Origin: Paenibacillus mucilaginosus 3016 | GTDB lineage: Bacteria > Bacillota > Bacilli > Paenibacillales > NBRC-103111 | DNA length: 64,000 nt | Assembly (NCBI RefSeq): GCF_000250655.1 | Contig: NC_016935.1 | Coordinates: forward strand, 2,064,001 to 2,128,000 | Direction of reading: 5' to 3' | Shown: one piece after another, positions 23,316 to 31,453 of the stretch | Numbering within the stretch: the stretch's first letter is position 1 | Layout of the letters: the number at the start of each line of letters is the position of its first letter | Program-made: the position numbers and the translations under genes | Notes under the pieces: generated by a model | What the model was told of the DNA's origin: nothing | Databases searched by the model: none | The model's input: the letters and a program-made list of their open reading frames with translations, nothing else

Positions 23316-25616
23316 TCATTGGGACAGCAGTTTATAAATTACGGCCGCGGTTTCGGCGCGGGTTGCCTCGGCTGTCGGATCAAAGTAGCCCTCGCTCCGT
23401 CCCTGCATGAACCCCGCCGTAATCGCCTTGTTCACTGCGTCTGCAGCCCAGGAGGAGACCTGGTCTGCATCATGGTAGGAGTTCAGTTGTCCGCCGGCCG
23501 TAAGCCGCTTGCCGGACTTATACTCGTACGCCCGTACCATCAACGCCGCCATTTGTTCGCGGGTGATAGGCGCTTCGGGGGCAAAGTGCGTTTCGTCCAC
23601 TCCCTGAACGAGGCCTGCCTGAACGGCAGCCGCTGCCGCGCCCGTATACCACTCGCCTGCCGGCAGATCCACGAAGGGGGTGGAGCGATCTTCGGCATAA
23701 GGGATTCCGAGAGCACGCACCAGTATGGTGACAAAATCGGCTCTCGTTGTGATCTTCTCCGGTGCGAATTCACTGGCGGTAACCCCTTGGACCGCATGCT
23801 TGGCGCTCAACACCCGGATGGTATCGTAAGCCCAGTGCTGCGCAGTAACATCCGTATAGCTCTTGCTGTATTCCAGCACGGCATATTTGGAGTTATGCGT
23901 TAAGGCTGCCTCCAGGGTCCCGTTCGGCACATCGGGTTTGCCTCCTGCATAGTTCCATTTGCCGCCGGACTCATCGAGGTGATATATGCCCAGCAGTTCT
24001 ACAGCTGCCCCCTGGGAAGGGAGGGGCAGTCGTAAGATGACAGGCTCCGGAAAGCTGTTCAAGCCTCGGGAGTCGCCGTCCTTAGGTTCGATCGTAAGGG
24101 TGAACTCCGTGACGGCTCCCATCGGCCGGATCGCTGCTCCGCTTGCACGGCCTGCCGCCTTAACAGCCTCTTCTATTACTGCCGATGAGTCCGGCTGAAG
24201 GGCGATACGGATCTGCGAAGCGGCCAACGCTTCCTTGTTGAGCTGATCGGCCAAGGCGAGCAGGACAGAAGAGGGAAGCTCTACGGAACTGCCTTTGGAC
24301 TGAATCAGCAGGCGTTTTTGCGCACGTGCCAGCTCTGAGCCGGCACTCGGGGGCAGCAGAATTTGGCCATGGTTCACGAGGTCGATCCTGACCACGGAGG
24401 AAGCGCCGGACTCTGCTATACGCTCATTCAGTTCTTTGACCGACAGCGAGTAGGCAGCGGGCGCCGCGGGTTCGCTGGAATAACCGCCTGAAGAATGTCC
24501 GGATGAAGAATCAGAATCAGAGTCAGAATCAGACCCGGAGTCCGGGACATGAACCGTGAAAGAGGAGCTCCACGATGCGGCGGCATTGCCGGCCAGGTCC
24601 GTGACATCGATGGTTAAGTCATGCCGGCCATCGGAGAGCGAGTAAGTGGATGCGGTCACGGTGCCTGTCTCTGCATGGTAATTATGCCGGAGAGCGGTAT
24701 TGTCCAGCCGGACCACAATGGATGCCGGGTCGATCCCTGAGCCTATGTCAGCCAATGCAGCTGAGATAGCGGGTCGTGCAGTCGTTACCACCTCGCCGTT
24801 GGCCGGGGTGACGGACTGAATGACCGGTGACGCTGTATCCGGCTCTTCGGTCGTTTGTCCCGTATCCACGAGGAAAGAGGAGCTCCACGAAGCGGCGGCA
24901 TTGCCGGCCAGGTCCGTGACATCAATGGTTAAGTCATGCCGGCCTTCAGACAACGAGTAAGTGGATGCGGTCACGGTGCCTGTCTCTGCATTGTAGTTGT
25001 GCTCTAGAGTGGTATCCTCCAACCGGACTGTAATGGATGCCGGGTCGATCCCCGAATCGGCATCGTGAAGAGAAGCCGTGATCACGGGGGACGAAGTCTC
25101 CACCGTGCTGCCATCCGCCGGTCTGACTTCTGAGATCGTCGGCAGGGTGCCGTCATAAGTGTAGATGCTGCCATTACCGGGGGCGCTGTCTGTCCCGCCT
25201 GCAGTCACCGTCACATAGACTGCTCCTGTTACACTGCCTTGTTCGGCGGCAGGCGCGGTTGCCGTAATGCTCGAATCCGAATTCACGACGAATGTACGGG
25301 CAGCCACCGTGCCGAACTTCACTCCAGAGGCTTTTGCAAATCCTTTTCCGGTGATCTCCACTTCCTGTCCCCCCGCAGAGGGGCCGATTGAAGGTGTCAC
25401 ACGGTCGACTTCTACGGCACGAATGACCATGATGGTGTATTTCCGGGTCGTCGTGCCGTCTGCTGCGGTGACTTCCACCTCAATGGTATTGGTTCCCACT
25501 CTCAGCGGAATCGCCGCGCCCGGAACAGCGGGTGTCCCGTTCGCGCTCACGACAGCGGCTGCAGTCGGGTCTGCTGTTGTAGGTGTCACGGTGATGCTGT
25601 CGACGCTGTTCTCCAC
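23316..25616 (-). CDS. SLH-domain surface protein, C-terminal part (frameshift-separated)
   Basis: This 766-residue frame starts in the middle of a cadherin-like domain (VNVENSVDSITVTPTTADP is readable across its start), followed by an IPT/TIG domain (VTPSIGPSAGGQEVEITGKGF), two near-identical Ig-like repeats containing YSLSEGRHDLTIDVTDLAGN, a Ser/Asp linker, a domain of ~170 residues, and three SLH domains at the C-terminus (~585-766) that bind pyruvylated wall polymer. It has no signal peptide. The preceding frame at 25619 supplies one and ends inside the same cadherin-like domain, so the two are one gene of about 1,170 codons broken by a single base. Confidence 0.85.
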   Translation of the reverse strand: MENSVDSITVTPTTADPTAAAVVSANGTPAVPGAAIPLRVGTNTIEVEVTAADGTTTRKYTIMVIRAVEVDRVTPSIGPSAGGQEVEITGKGFAKASGVKFGTVAARTFVVNSDSSITATAPAAEQGSVTGAVYVTVTAGGTDSAPGNGSIYTYDGTLPTISEVRPADGSTVETSSPVITASLHDADSGIDPASITVRLEDTTLEHNYNAETGTVTASTYSLSEGRHDLTIDVTDLAGNAAASWSSSFLVDTGQTTEEPDTASPVIQSVTPANGEVVTTARPAISAALADIGSGIDPASIVVRLDNTALRHNYHAETGTVTASTYSLSDGRHDLTIDVTDLAGNAAASWSSSFTVHVPDSGSDSDSDSDSSSGHSSGGYSSEPAAPAAYSLSVKELNERIAESGASSVVRIDLVNHGQILLPPSAGSELARAQKRLLIQSKGSSVELPSSVLLALADQLNKEALAASQIRIALQPDSSAVIEEAVKAAGRASGAAIRPMGAVTEFTLTIEPKDGDSRGLNSFPEPVILRLPLPSQGAAVELLGIYHLDESGGKWNYAGGKPDVPNGTLEAALTHNSKYAVLEYSKSYTDVTAQHWAYDTIRVLSAKHAVQGVTASEFAPEKITTRADFVTILVRALGIPYAEDRSTPFVDLPAGEWYTGAAAAAVQAGLVQGVDETHFAPEAPITREQMAALMVRAYEYKSGKRLTAGGQLNSYHDADQVSSWAADAVNKAITAGFMQGRSEGYFDPTAEATRAETAAVIYKLLSQ
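24545..25090 (-). repeat. In-gene duplication of an Ig-like module
   Basis: Two copies (about 24550-24805 and 24860-25115) code for nearly the same ~85-residue module, sharing long identical DNA such as the stretch for DVTDLAGNAAASWSSSF. High DNA identity indicates recent duplication or gene conversion. Confidence 0.75.
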
Positions 25617-25618
25617 AT

Positions 25619-26818
25619 TTACCGATAACCGCTCATGGTCTTGGGAGAGAAGGAAGGCGTCAGGGTTCCCTGCGGCACGCTGAGGCTGCTCAGTTTTGCA
25701 TCCGAGCGGCTCAGCAGAATAGAGAGGGAATCCGAACGGACATTTCCTGCGGCTAGATCCGTTTTCCCGTCCTCGTTGAAGTCGCCGGCAATCAGGGTCT
25801 CGGGGACGGAGCCTGCGGCGTAGTCGACCTTTGGGTGAAAGCGGCCTGTTCCATCCCCTATGAGTACGGATATCGTGTTCGATGTGGAGTTTGCTGCTGC
25901 GAGGTCTGTCAGGCCGTCTCCATTAAAGTCCCCGGCCGTCACGGAATACGCACCCGCGCCTGCAGCATAATGGGTTCTGAATCCAAATCCTCCGGATCCA
26001 TTTGCGAGCAGTACGGAGACCGTGCCGTTAAGGCTGGCGGCCGCGAGGTCAGCCAAACCATCTCTATTGAAGTCGGCTGTTGTCATGATCATGGGGTGAA
26101 TGTCTGCGAAATAAAAGTCGCTAAGAACGAATGCCCCGGTCCCCGTTCCCGTCAATATAGTAACATCATTCGAGTAAGAGTTCGTGACCGCGAGATCCAG
26201 ATTCGCATCACCCGTGAAATTCCCGGCCACTACGGATCTGCCTACTGCACCCGCGTGGTAATCCGTTCTGCCGCCAAATTGCCCGTTTCCCTGCCCCAGC
26301 ATAACGGAGATGTGACCGGATTCGGATGCCACCGCCAGATCCTGGTGTCCATCCCCATTGAAGTCTCCAATGGCTGTGTATCTCGGCGAACCTGCCGTAG
26401 AATAGTCGTCAGGCAGAGCCAATCCCCCTTCCCCGTCTCCTAACAGGACAGAGACCGTATTCTGGACATTGGTGGTGACCACATCGAGCTTGCCGTCTTC
26501 ATTCAAGTCTCCGACCGATATGGCTCTGGGGCTCTGCACCGGGGTGTCATGGTCCAGCGTTGTAAATCGGCCCGTTCCATCGCCGAGGAGGACGGAGACC
26601 GAATGGTCGCCGAGGTTGGCGACCGTAATATCCTCATGCCCATCTCCGTTAAAGTCTCCCGAGGCGGCGGACGCAGGATAGTAGCCTGTTGAATACGTCA
26701 CTCCGCTGTGGAATCCGCCATCTGCATAGGTATGTAAGGGGAAAAGCGGCAGCAGAAGCAGTAATCCCGCGCCTGCTCTCCAGGCTGTACTCCGGGTCGG
26801 AGTCCTTTTGCTCTTCAT
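25619..26818 (-). CDS. FG-GAP (seven-bladed propeller) surface protein, N-terminal part (frameshift-separated)
   Basis: The product (399 residues from ATG 26818; GGTGG upstream) has a signal peptide ending near THTYADGG-like AYADGG residues and seven FG-GAP/VCBS repeats with the Ca2+-binding pattern DxNxDGxxD (for example GDFNGDGHEDIT, GDFNEDGKTDLA), predicting a full integrin-like propeller. The frame ends KTMSGYR with a stop where a cadherin-like domain should continue; one base added within TATCGG restores YSVNVENSV in the next frame. It is therefore the N-terminal part of the SLH-anchored protein at 23316. Confidence 0.85.
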   Translation of the reverse strand: MKSKRTPTRSTAWRAGAGLLLLLPLFPLHTYADGGFHSGVTYSTGYYPASAASGDFNGDGHEDITVANLGDHSVSVLLGDGTGRFTTLDHDTPVQSPRAISVGDLNEDGKLDVVTTNVQNTVSVLLGDGEGGLALPDDYSTAGSPRYTAIGDFNGDGHQDLAVASESGHISVMLGQGNGQFGGRTDYHAGAVGRSVVAGNFTGDANLDLAVTNSYSNDVTILTGTGTGAFVLSDFYFADIHPMIMTTADFNRDGLADLAAASLNGTVSVLLANGSGGFGFRTHYAAGAGAYSVTAGDFNGDGLTDLAAANSTSNTISVLIGDGTGRFHPKVDYAAGSVPETLIAGDFNEDGKTDLAAGNVRSDSLSILLSRSDAKLSSLSVPQGTLTPSFSPKTMSGYR

Positions 26819-27418
26819 TGGTCCACCATCTCTCATGAATGATAGGACAGGTTCCACTGCGTATGTACTGCATATAGATGATAAACTTGCCCTGTCGACT
26901 TAGGTACAAGATATCCATATTTGACCAAAGTGAAAAGAGACCTCAGGCATATTGACAAAAATTGCATAAGAGTTGACGGAGCGGATGAAGAGGTCGTCGT
27001 GCGCAGAAGAATCGTTTTGTTGTCAGCTGCCGGTATTTGGGAAGGCATGGTGATGTATTTTATGGCGCAGGAAGGGATGAAACGGTGATCATGAACTTGG
27101 ATGCCGGAAAGCGCCGCATGAGATTCATGGCCAGGTTCATTCACTTACTCCCCGGATATGGCGGCGGTTTCGGCAGGGGGCGGAGCTGGAGAGAGGCCCC
27201 GTCATGGAGCGGAGCGGTTTGGCCGCGGAATAAGGTGTGCTTCGTGTTCGTGCCAGCCCGGGCCTGCTCTGAGGTTGCAGTATTCTGTGGGTCGGGCTGC
27301 AGACCAGGCAGGCAAGCCTTGCATGGGGACGACCCGCAGGCCGGCTATGCCTGCCTTACCGGCGGATGGTCCGCCTGGTCAAGGGCTTGCCCGCCGCCGC
27401 GCACATCTGCATCGCTGC
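26819..27418. other. 600-bp interval without a supported gene
   Basis: The interval between the FG-GAP gene and the gene at 27419 holds no supported gene. Plus-strand frames at 27037-27901 run antisense to the next gene and have no ribosome-binding site. A short stretch near 26970 reads VDGADEE, which recalls RpiA, but nothing else of that enzyme is present. No repeats or hairpins with T-runs were seen. Confidence 0.45.
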
Positions 27419-27952
27419 TCACGGCCTCGAGCGTTTCTTCCTGCTGCGCAGGCTGTACACACGAAGCACGAACAGCAGCGCAATGACCAGCGACGCTCCG
27501 AGCAGGGTCCGCGCCAGGGGCGACATCGGCGTCTCGGCCGCCGGAGTGAAGGCATACAGCGGCTCGGGCAGGAACACGCGGTCTTCGGTTGCCGCGGACC
27601 AGAGACCCGTCCGGCCGCAGAGGTGGGCGGCAGGCACGCCGTCCTCCGCCGCCGCATAGACCAGATATTCGTCGCCGAGTGTGATGGGGATCCAGGAACT
27701 CACCCTCACCTCGAACTGTTCCTCGTCCGGCCCTTTCCAGGTGTCGACGGTGCGGAAGGTGAAGGTGTCTTCTCCCGACTTCTCTTCGGCAATGCCGCGG
27801 AAAACGAGGGTGCTTCGGTCATACTCTTCGGGGGCGGAAGGCTGCACGGCACAGCTCAGCGCATAAGTGACGCCGGTCATCGGCGCAAGCGTGCCGAATA
27901 ATACCCCGCAGAGGAGAAGCAGCAGAGGCAGAATGTGCGGTCGTATTGTCAT
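27419..27952 (-). CDS. Secreted membrane-anchored protein, OB/NTR-like
   Basis: The 177-residue product has a signal peptide (~1-32), an extracellular domain starting with SCAVQPSAPEEYDRSTLVFRGI and containing TFRTVDTWKGPDEEQFEVRVSSW, GDEYLVYA and a second Cys (HLCGRTG), then a C-terminal membrane segment and a basic tail (LRSRKKRSRP). This pattern matches the bacterial proteins that resemble tissue inhibitors of metalloproteinases (NTR/OB fold), which occur widely in Bacillales with unknown role. The two Cys would form a disulfide; a BdbC-like oxidase gene lies 1 kb away. Confidence 0.72.
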   Translation of the reverse strand: MTIRPHILPLLLLLCGVLFGTLAPMTGVTYALSCAVQPSAPEEYDRSTLVFRGIAEEKSGEDTFTFRTVDTWKGPDEEQFEVRVSSWIPITLGDEYLVYAAAEDGVPAAHLCGRTGLWSAATEDRVFLPEPLYAFTPAAETPMSPLARTLLGASLVIALLFVLRVYSLRSRKKRSRP

Positions 27953-28067
27953 GTGCGGTAATGCCTCCTTTCGAATGCAGCGAATGGCAACGGTAAGTCT
28001 TAGCCAGAAGAAGGCCCTTTGAAACGCAAATCTTCCTAATCCGCATCATCTTCCTAGGAACAGCACG

Positions 28068-28916
28068 TCACACCGGCGCTGCTCCCTGACTGTTCCGGTA
28101 ATCCGATGGGGAGACGCCGTACCACTTCTTAAACTGCTTGGAGAAATACAGCGCATCGGCGAAGCCGACGGAGGAGGCAACCTGCTCGATCGTCAGCCGC
28201 TCGTGCAGCAGGCGCTTCGCCCGCTCCATGCGGACCTGGAGCAGGTACTGCATAGGGGACATGCCGGTGTGCTGCTTGAACATTTTGGACAGGTGGGTCC
28301 GGTGGTAGCCCAGGGTCTTCGCCATGTGCTCGATGGAGATCGGCTGGTAATACTGCAGCGTCAGCCAGCGGATCGCCTGCTCCACCTGCTGCTGGATCAT
28401 GGAGCCTTCGGTGACCGGGGGCGCCGCGGCGGCCGCTTCCTGGGCGTATTCGGCGAGCGCCAGCCGCAGATAGCCGCCCGCCTGCAGGTCGCTGCCGGGC
28501 CGGCCGGAGGCCAGCGTCCGCTCCATCTTGTGAAAGAGCGCGCCAAGCCGGCGGAAGTCCCGCGAGCGGGTCACGGGCTGGTGCTGTGAGATGCCGAGCG
28601 CACTCAGTGACTCGTCCGCCCGGGAGCCCTTGAAGGCGATCCAGCGGTAGTTCCAGGGCTCGACCTCGTCCGACGCGTAGGCGACAAGCTCACCCGGGAA
28701 GATGAAGAAGCTGTCCCCGGGACCGAGGCGGTAATCCCGTCCCATGCAGCGGAAGGTTCCCTTGCCTGAGGTGACGAGATGAACGAGATGGTAATCGAGC
28801 ACCTGAGGCCCTGCTTTGTGCAGGGGAAGCGTTTCGGCATGGCCGCAGAACAGCACGGTCATTTCGCCTTTGCCCGGGGCCGGGTTGATCGCTACCGAAT
28901 GCAGCCTCTCGGCCAT
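28068..28916 (-). CDS. AraC-family transcriptional regulator
   Basis: This is a 282-residue regulator with a cupin-like sugar-binding N-terminus (~15-150; YHLVHLVTSGKGTFRC, LGPGDSFFIFPGELVAY) and a C-terminal double helix-turn-helix (~178-275; IEHMAKTLGYHRTHLSKMFKQHTG and IEQVASSVGFADALYFSKQFKKWYGVSPSDYR). It is divergent from the BdbC-like gene, beyond which lies the GH4 alpha-galactosidase, a likely target as in melR/rafR-type control. The link to melA is inferred from proximity. Confidence 0.9.
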   Translation of the reverse strand: MAERLHSVAINPAPGKGEMTVLFCGHAETLPLHKAGPQVLDYHLVHLVTSGKGTFRCMGRDYRLGPGDSFFIFPGELVAYASDEVEPWNYRWIAFKGSRADESLSALGISQHQPVTRSRDFRRLGALFHKMERTLASGRPGSDLQAGGYLRLALAEYAQEAAAAAPPVTEGSMIQQQVEQAIRWLTLQYYQPISIEHMAKTLGYHRTHLSKMFKQHTGMSPMQYLLQVRMERAKRLLHERLTIEQVASSVGFADALYFSKQFKKWYGVSPSDYRNSQGAAPV

Positions 28917-28977
28917 GATGACACACCTCCGGCGGTTCTGTTATGATGGGAGTAAGGAAGGGAGAGACAAAAGTCTG

Positions 28978-29406
28978 ATGAGATGGAAGCCGTTTATACG
29001 CGAAAATGCCATGCACTTATCCTGGGTCGTCGCTACGACAGCGACGCTGGGCAGCTTGTATTTTTCGGAAATTATGCACTATGAGCCCTGCCGGCTCTGT
29101 TGGTTTCAGCGGATTCTGATGTATCCTCTCGTGATTATACTGGCCATAGCGGCCATTCGCAAGGAACGACATTTGTACCATTACGTGCTGCCGATGTCGA
29201 TCTGGGGCGGGGGCATCTCGCTGTACCACTACCTCATGCAGAAGACGGAGCTGTTCAAATCGGGGGCGACGGCCTGCGGCCTCGTACCATGCGACGTTGA
29301 TTATATCGACTGGCTCGGTTTCATCACGATTCCATTCCTGGCGCTGATCGCTTTCACGCTGATTACGATCATCCAGCTGCTGCTGTGGGCTGCGGACCGG
29401 GACTAA
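28978..29406 (+). CDS. bdbC: Disulfide bond formation protein, DsbB/BdbC family
   Basis: This four-helix membrane oxidoreductase of 142 residues re-oxidises thiol oxidases outside the cytoplasm using quinone. The CRLCWFQRI motif (CxxC after the first helix) and the second pair ACGLVPCDV are present, and the length is typical of BdbC. ATG 28978 is used because GGAAGGGAGAG lies about 9 bases upstream; the longer frame overlaps the divergent AraC gene. No thioredoxin-like partner (BdbD) is next to it. Confidence 0.9.
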   Translation: MRWKPFIRENAMHLSWVVATTATLGSLYFSEIMHYEPCRLCWFQRILMYPLVIILAIAAIRKERHLYHYVLPMSIWGGGISLYHYLMQKTELFKSGATACGLVPCDVDYIDWLGFITIPFLALIAFTLITIIQLLLWAADRD

Positions 29407-29524
29407 TCCCAAACGACATTCGTCCATATACATATCGCATGTGTCCATACCGTTTTCCCGGGCGGGGGAGTATAGTCTTCTTAGGCAGAACCCACCATAT
29501 CCAACGCTTGGGAGGCGGTTTACA

Positions 29525-30826
29525 ATGGCAGACAAAATTACGTTTCTTGGTGCGGGAAGCACCGTGTTCGCAAAGAATGTGCTCGGCGACGTCATGCTGA
29601 CGTCGGCGCTGCAGGAGTTCGAGCTCGCGCTGTTCGATATTGACTTGGAGCGGCTGAAGGATTCGGAGAATATGCTGAATAACCTGAAGGCGACCGCCGG
29701 CAGCGGCTGTGTTGTGAAAGCGTATACGGACCGGAAGGAGGCGCTGCGCGGGGCCAAGTTTGTCGTCAACGCGATCCAGGTCGGGGGCTACGATCCCTGC
29801 ACGATCACCGACTTCGAGATTCCGAAGAAGTACGGGCTCCGGCAGACGATTGCCGACACGCTCGGTATCGGGGGCATTTTCCGCAACCTGCGTACGATTC
29901 CCGTGATGATGGAGTTTGCCAGGGATATGCAAGAGGTGTGCCCCGACGCCTGGTTCCTCAATTACACGAATCCGATGGCTGTCCTCACGAACGCGATGAT
30001 CACGCACGGGGGCATCAAGACGGTCGGCCTCTGCCACAGCGTGCAGGTGTGCATGCCTCATCTGTTCGATGCTCTGGGCATGGAGAAGGACGGCGTCCAG
30101 ACGAAGATCGCGGGCATCAACCACATGGCGTGGCTGCTCGAGGTGACCAAGGACGGCGTCGACCTCTATCCGGAGATCAAGCGCCGGGCGCTCGAGAAGC
30201 AGAAGGAGAAGCACCACGATATGGTGCGCTTCGAGCTCATGCATCGCTTCGGCTACTACGTCACCGAGTCCTCCGAGCATAATGCGGAATACCACCCGTA
30301 TTTCATCAAAAAGAATTATCCGGAGCTCATCGACCGCTTCAACATTCCGCTCGATGAATATCCGCGCCGCTGTGTGGAACAGATCGAGCGGTGGAAGTCG
30401 ATGCGCGAGGAGCTCGTGGGCAGCAAAAATCTCGAACACCAGCGTTCTCATGAATACGCTTCCTATATCTTCGAGGCGATGGTCACGAACCAGCCGTTCA
30501 AGATCGGCGGCAACGTCATGAACACCGGCCTGATCACCAACCTGCCGAAAGAGGCCTGCGTCGAGGTGCCGTGCCTTGTGGATGCAAGCGGCGTAACGCC
30601 GACCTACGTCGGGGATCTGCCGCCGCAGCTGGCCGCGCTCAACCGCACGAACATCAACACGCAGCTCCTGACGCTGGAGGCCGCGTTCACCGGTAAGAAG
30701 GAACACATCTATCATGCGGCGCTGCTCGATCCGCACACGGCCGCCGAGCTGTCGATCGACGATATCGTGGCGCTGTGCGACGATCTGATCGAAGCCCACG
30801 GGGGCTGGCTGCCGAAATTCCAGTAA
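29525..30826 (+). CDS. melA: GH4 alpha-galactosidase (NAD- and Mn-dependent)
   Basis: GH4 enzymes cleave by an NAD-assisted redox-elimination route. The 433-residue product has the N-terminal Rossmann motif ITFLGAGSTVF, NYTNPMAV, the metal-binding GLCHSVQ (Cys and His), GINHMAW, and the AITDFEIPKKYGLRQTIADTLG region that marks the alpha-galactosidase branch. ATG 29525 follows GGGAGGCGG by 8 bases. It is cytoplasmic and would act on imported melibiose or raffinose-type sugars, but no transporter is seen nearby. The AraC regulator at 28068 may control it. Confidence 0.92.
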   Translation: MADKITFLGAGSTVFAKNVLGDVMLTSALQEFELALFDIDLERLKDSENMLNNLKATAGSGCVVKAYTDRKEALRGAKFVVNAIQVGGYDPCTITDFEIPKKYGLRQTIADTLGIGGIFRNLRTIPVMMEFARDMQEVCPDAWFLNYTNPMAVLTNAMITHGGIKTVGLCHSVQVCMPHLFDALGMEKDGVQTKIAGINHMAWLLEVTKDGVDLYPEIKRRALEKQKEKHHDMVRFELMHRFGYYVTESSEHNAEYHPYFIKKNYPELIDRFNIPLDEYPRRCVEQIERWKSMREELVGSKNLEHQRSHEYASYIFEAMVTNQPFKIGGNVMNTGLITNLPKEACVEVPCLVDASGVTPTYVGDLPPQLAALNRTNINTQLLTLEAAFTGKKEHIYHAALLDPHTAAELSIDDIVALCDDLIEAHGGWLPKFQ

Positions 30827-30904
30827 TAGCTGACGGGAGTCCGGGCGGGCGTGGCGGGGGAGTGATCCGGCCGACGGTCCTGAACCGACCCATTGTGCCC
30901 ATAC

Positions 30905-30971
30905 AGCCGTCTTTCTCCGTTCCAGCCGTTCTCTCTGCATCCTTGTGGGATGAGGGAGGACGGCTTTTTTG
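30905..30971 (+). terminator. Terminator of the alpha-galactosidase gene
   Basis: AGCCGTC at 30905-30911 pairs with GACGGCT at 30959-30965, with further TCTCC/GGAG pairing inside, and TTTTTT follows. Confidence 0.7.
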
Positions 30972-31000
30972 TGCGCAGGGCTGAGGAGAGCGGAGTGGGG

Positions 31001-31192
31001 TATGCGATGAATATCATCAGATAAGCGAGTCTTAGTGCGTTGTACGCTAGTTATGTGATACGTTTCATCGCAAAAGTGCCGGAAACGGGCCGAACTGGCA
31101 CGGCAGCCGTTTGATGCGATGTGAAATATCGTAAAAACGCCGTCCGCCCGCGTCATGTCCCTATATGCGATGTGTTTTATCGCATAAAAGGG
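31001..31192. repeat. Four spaced copies of a TGCGAT...ATCGCA palindromic unit
   Basis: Units begin with TGCGAT (or TGTGAT) at 31003, 31054, 31115 and 31166, i.e. 51, 61 and 51 bases apart. Each is an imperfect palindrome; the last is perfect over 8 bases per arm (TATGCGAT-N7-ATCGCATA). Most are followed by AAAA and a GCC. The row is non-coding. Confidence 0.65.
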
Positions 31193-31351
31193 CATGGATA
31201 TAGTCAGAATCCCCCGGCCCTTGTTTTCAGCTTTTGGGAAAGCTGCGATCGCAAACACCGCGGGGGGACCTCCGTTATGCTGCGTCCTGTATTCTTGCTC
31301 CCCCATGCTGTACGTAAGCAGCTAAGCAGCTTCCCCGCACGCGCGCCTCGA

Positions 31352-31381
31352 TTGCCAGATGCAGGAAGGCTTTGGTACAAT
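31352..31381 (+). promoter_or_regulatory. Promoter of the PdaA-like lipoprotein gene
   Basis: TTGCCA at 31352-31357, an 18-base spacer and TACAAT at 31376-31381 lie about 70 bases before the ATG. Confidence 0.6.
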
Positions 31382-31453
31382 GGACGCGAACGTCAATTCG
31401 CTCTTCCGGTGACGAACGGCGAATGTCAGCATCATGGATAAAGGAGAGCTGAG

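Larger units (their letters stand above)
30827..31453. other. 627-bp intergenic interval with terminator, palindrome row and promoter
   Basis: No gene is supported here. The interval holds the melA terminator (30905-30971), four related palindromic units (31001-31192) and a promoter (31352-31381) for the lipoprotein gene at 31454. Confidence 0.6.

Noticed and set aside
26965-27090. Short plus-strand text VDGADEE resembling the RpiA motif
   Set aside because: Only six residues agree; the Gly-rich motif and the catalytic residues that should follow are missing, so it is probably chance.
29369-31306. 645-codon open frame antisense to melA
   Set aside because: Antisense shadow of a clear GH4 gene; it also spans the melA terminator and palindrome row.
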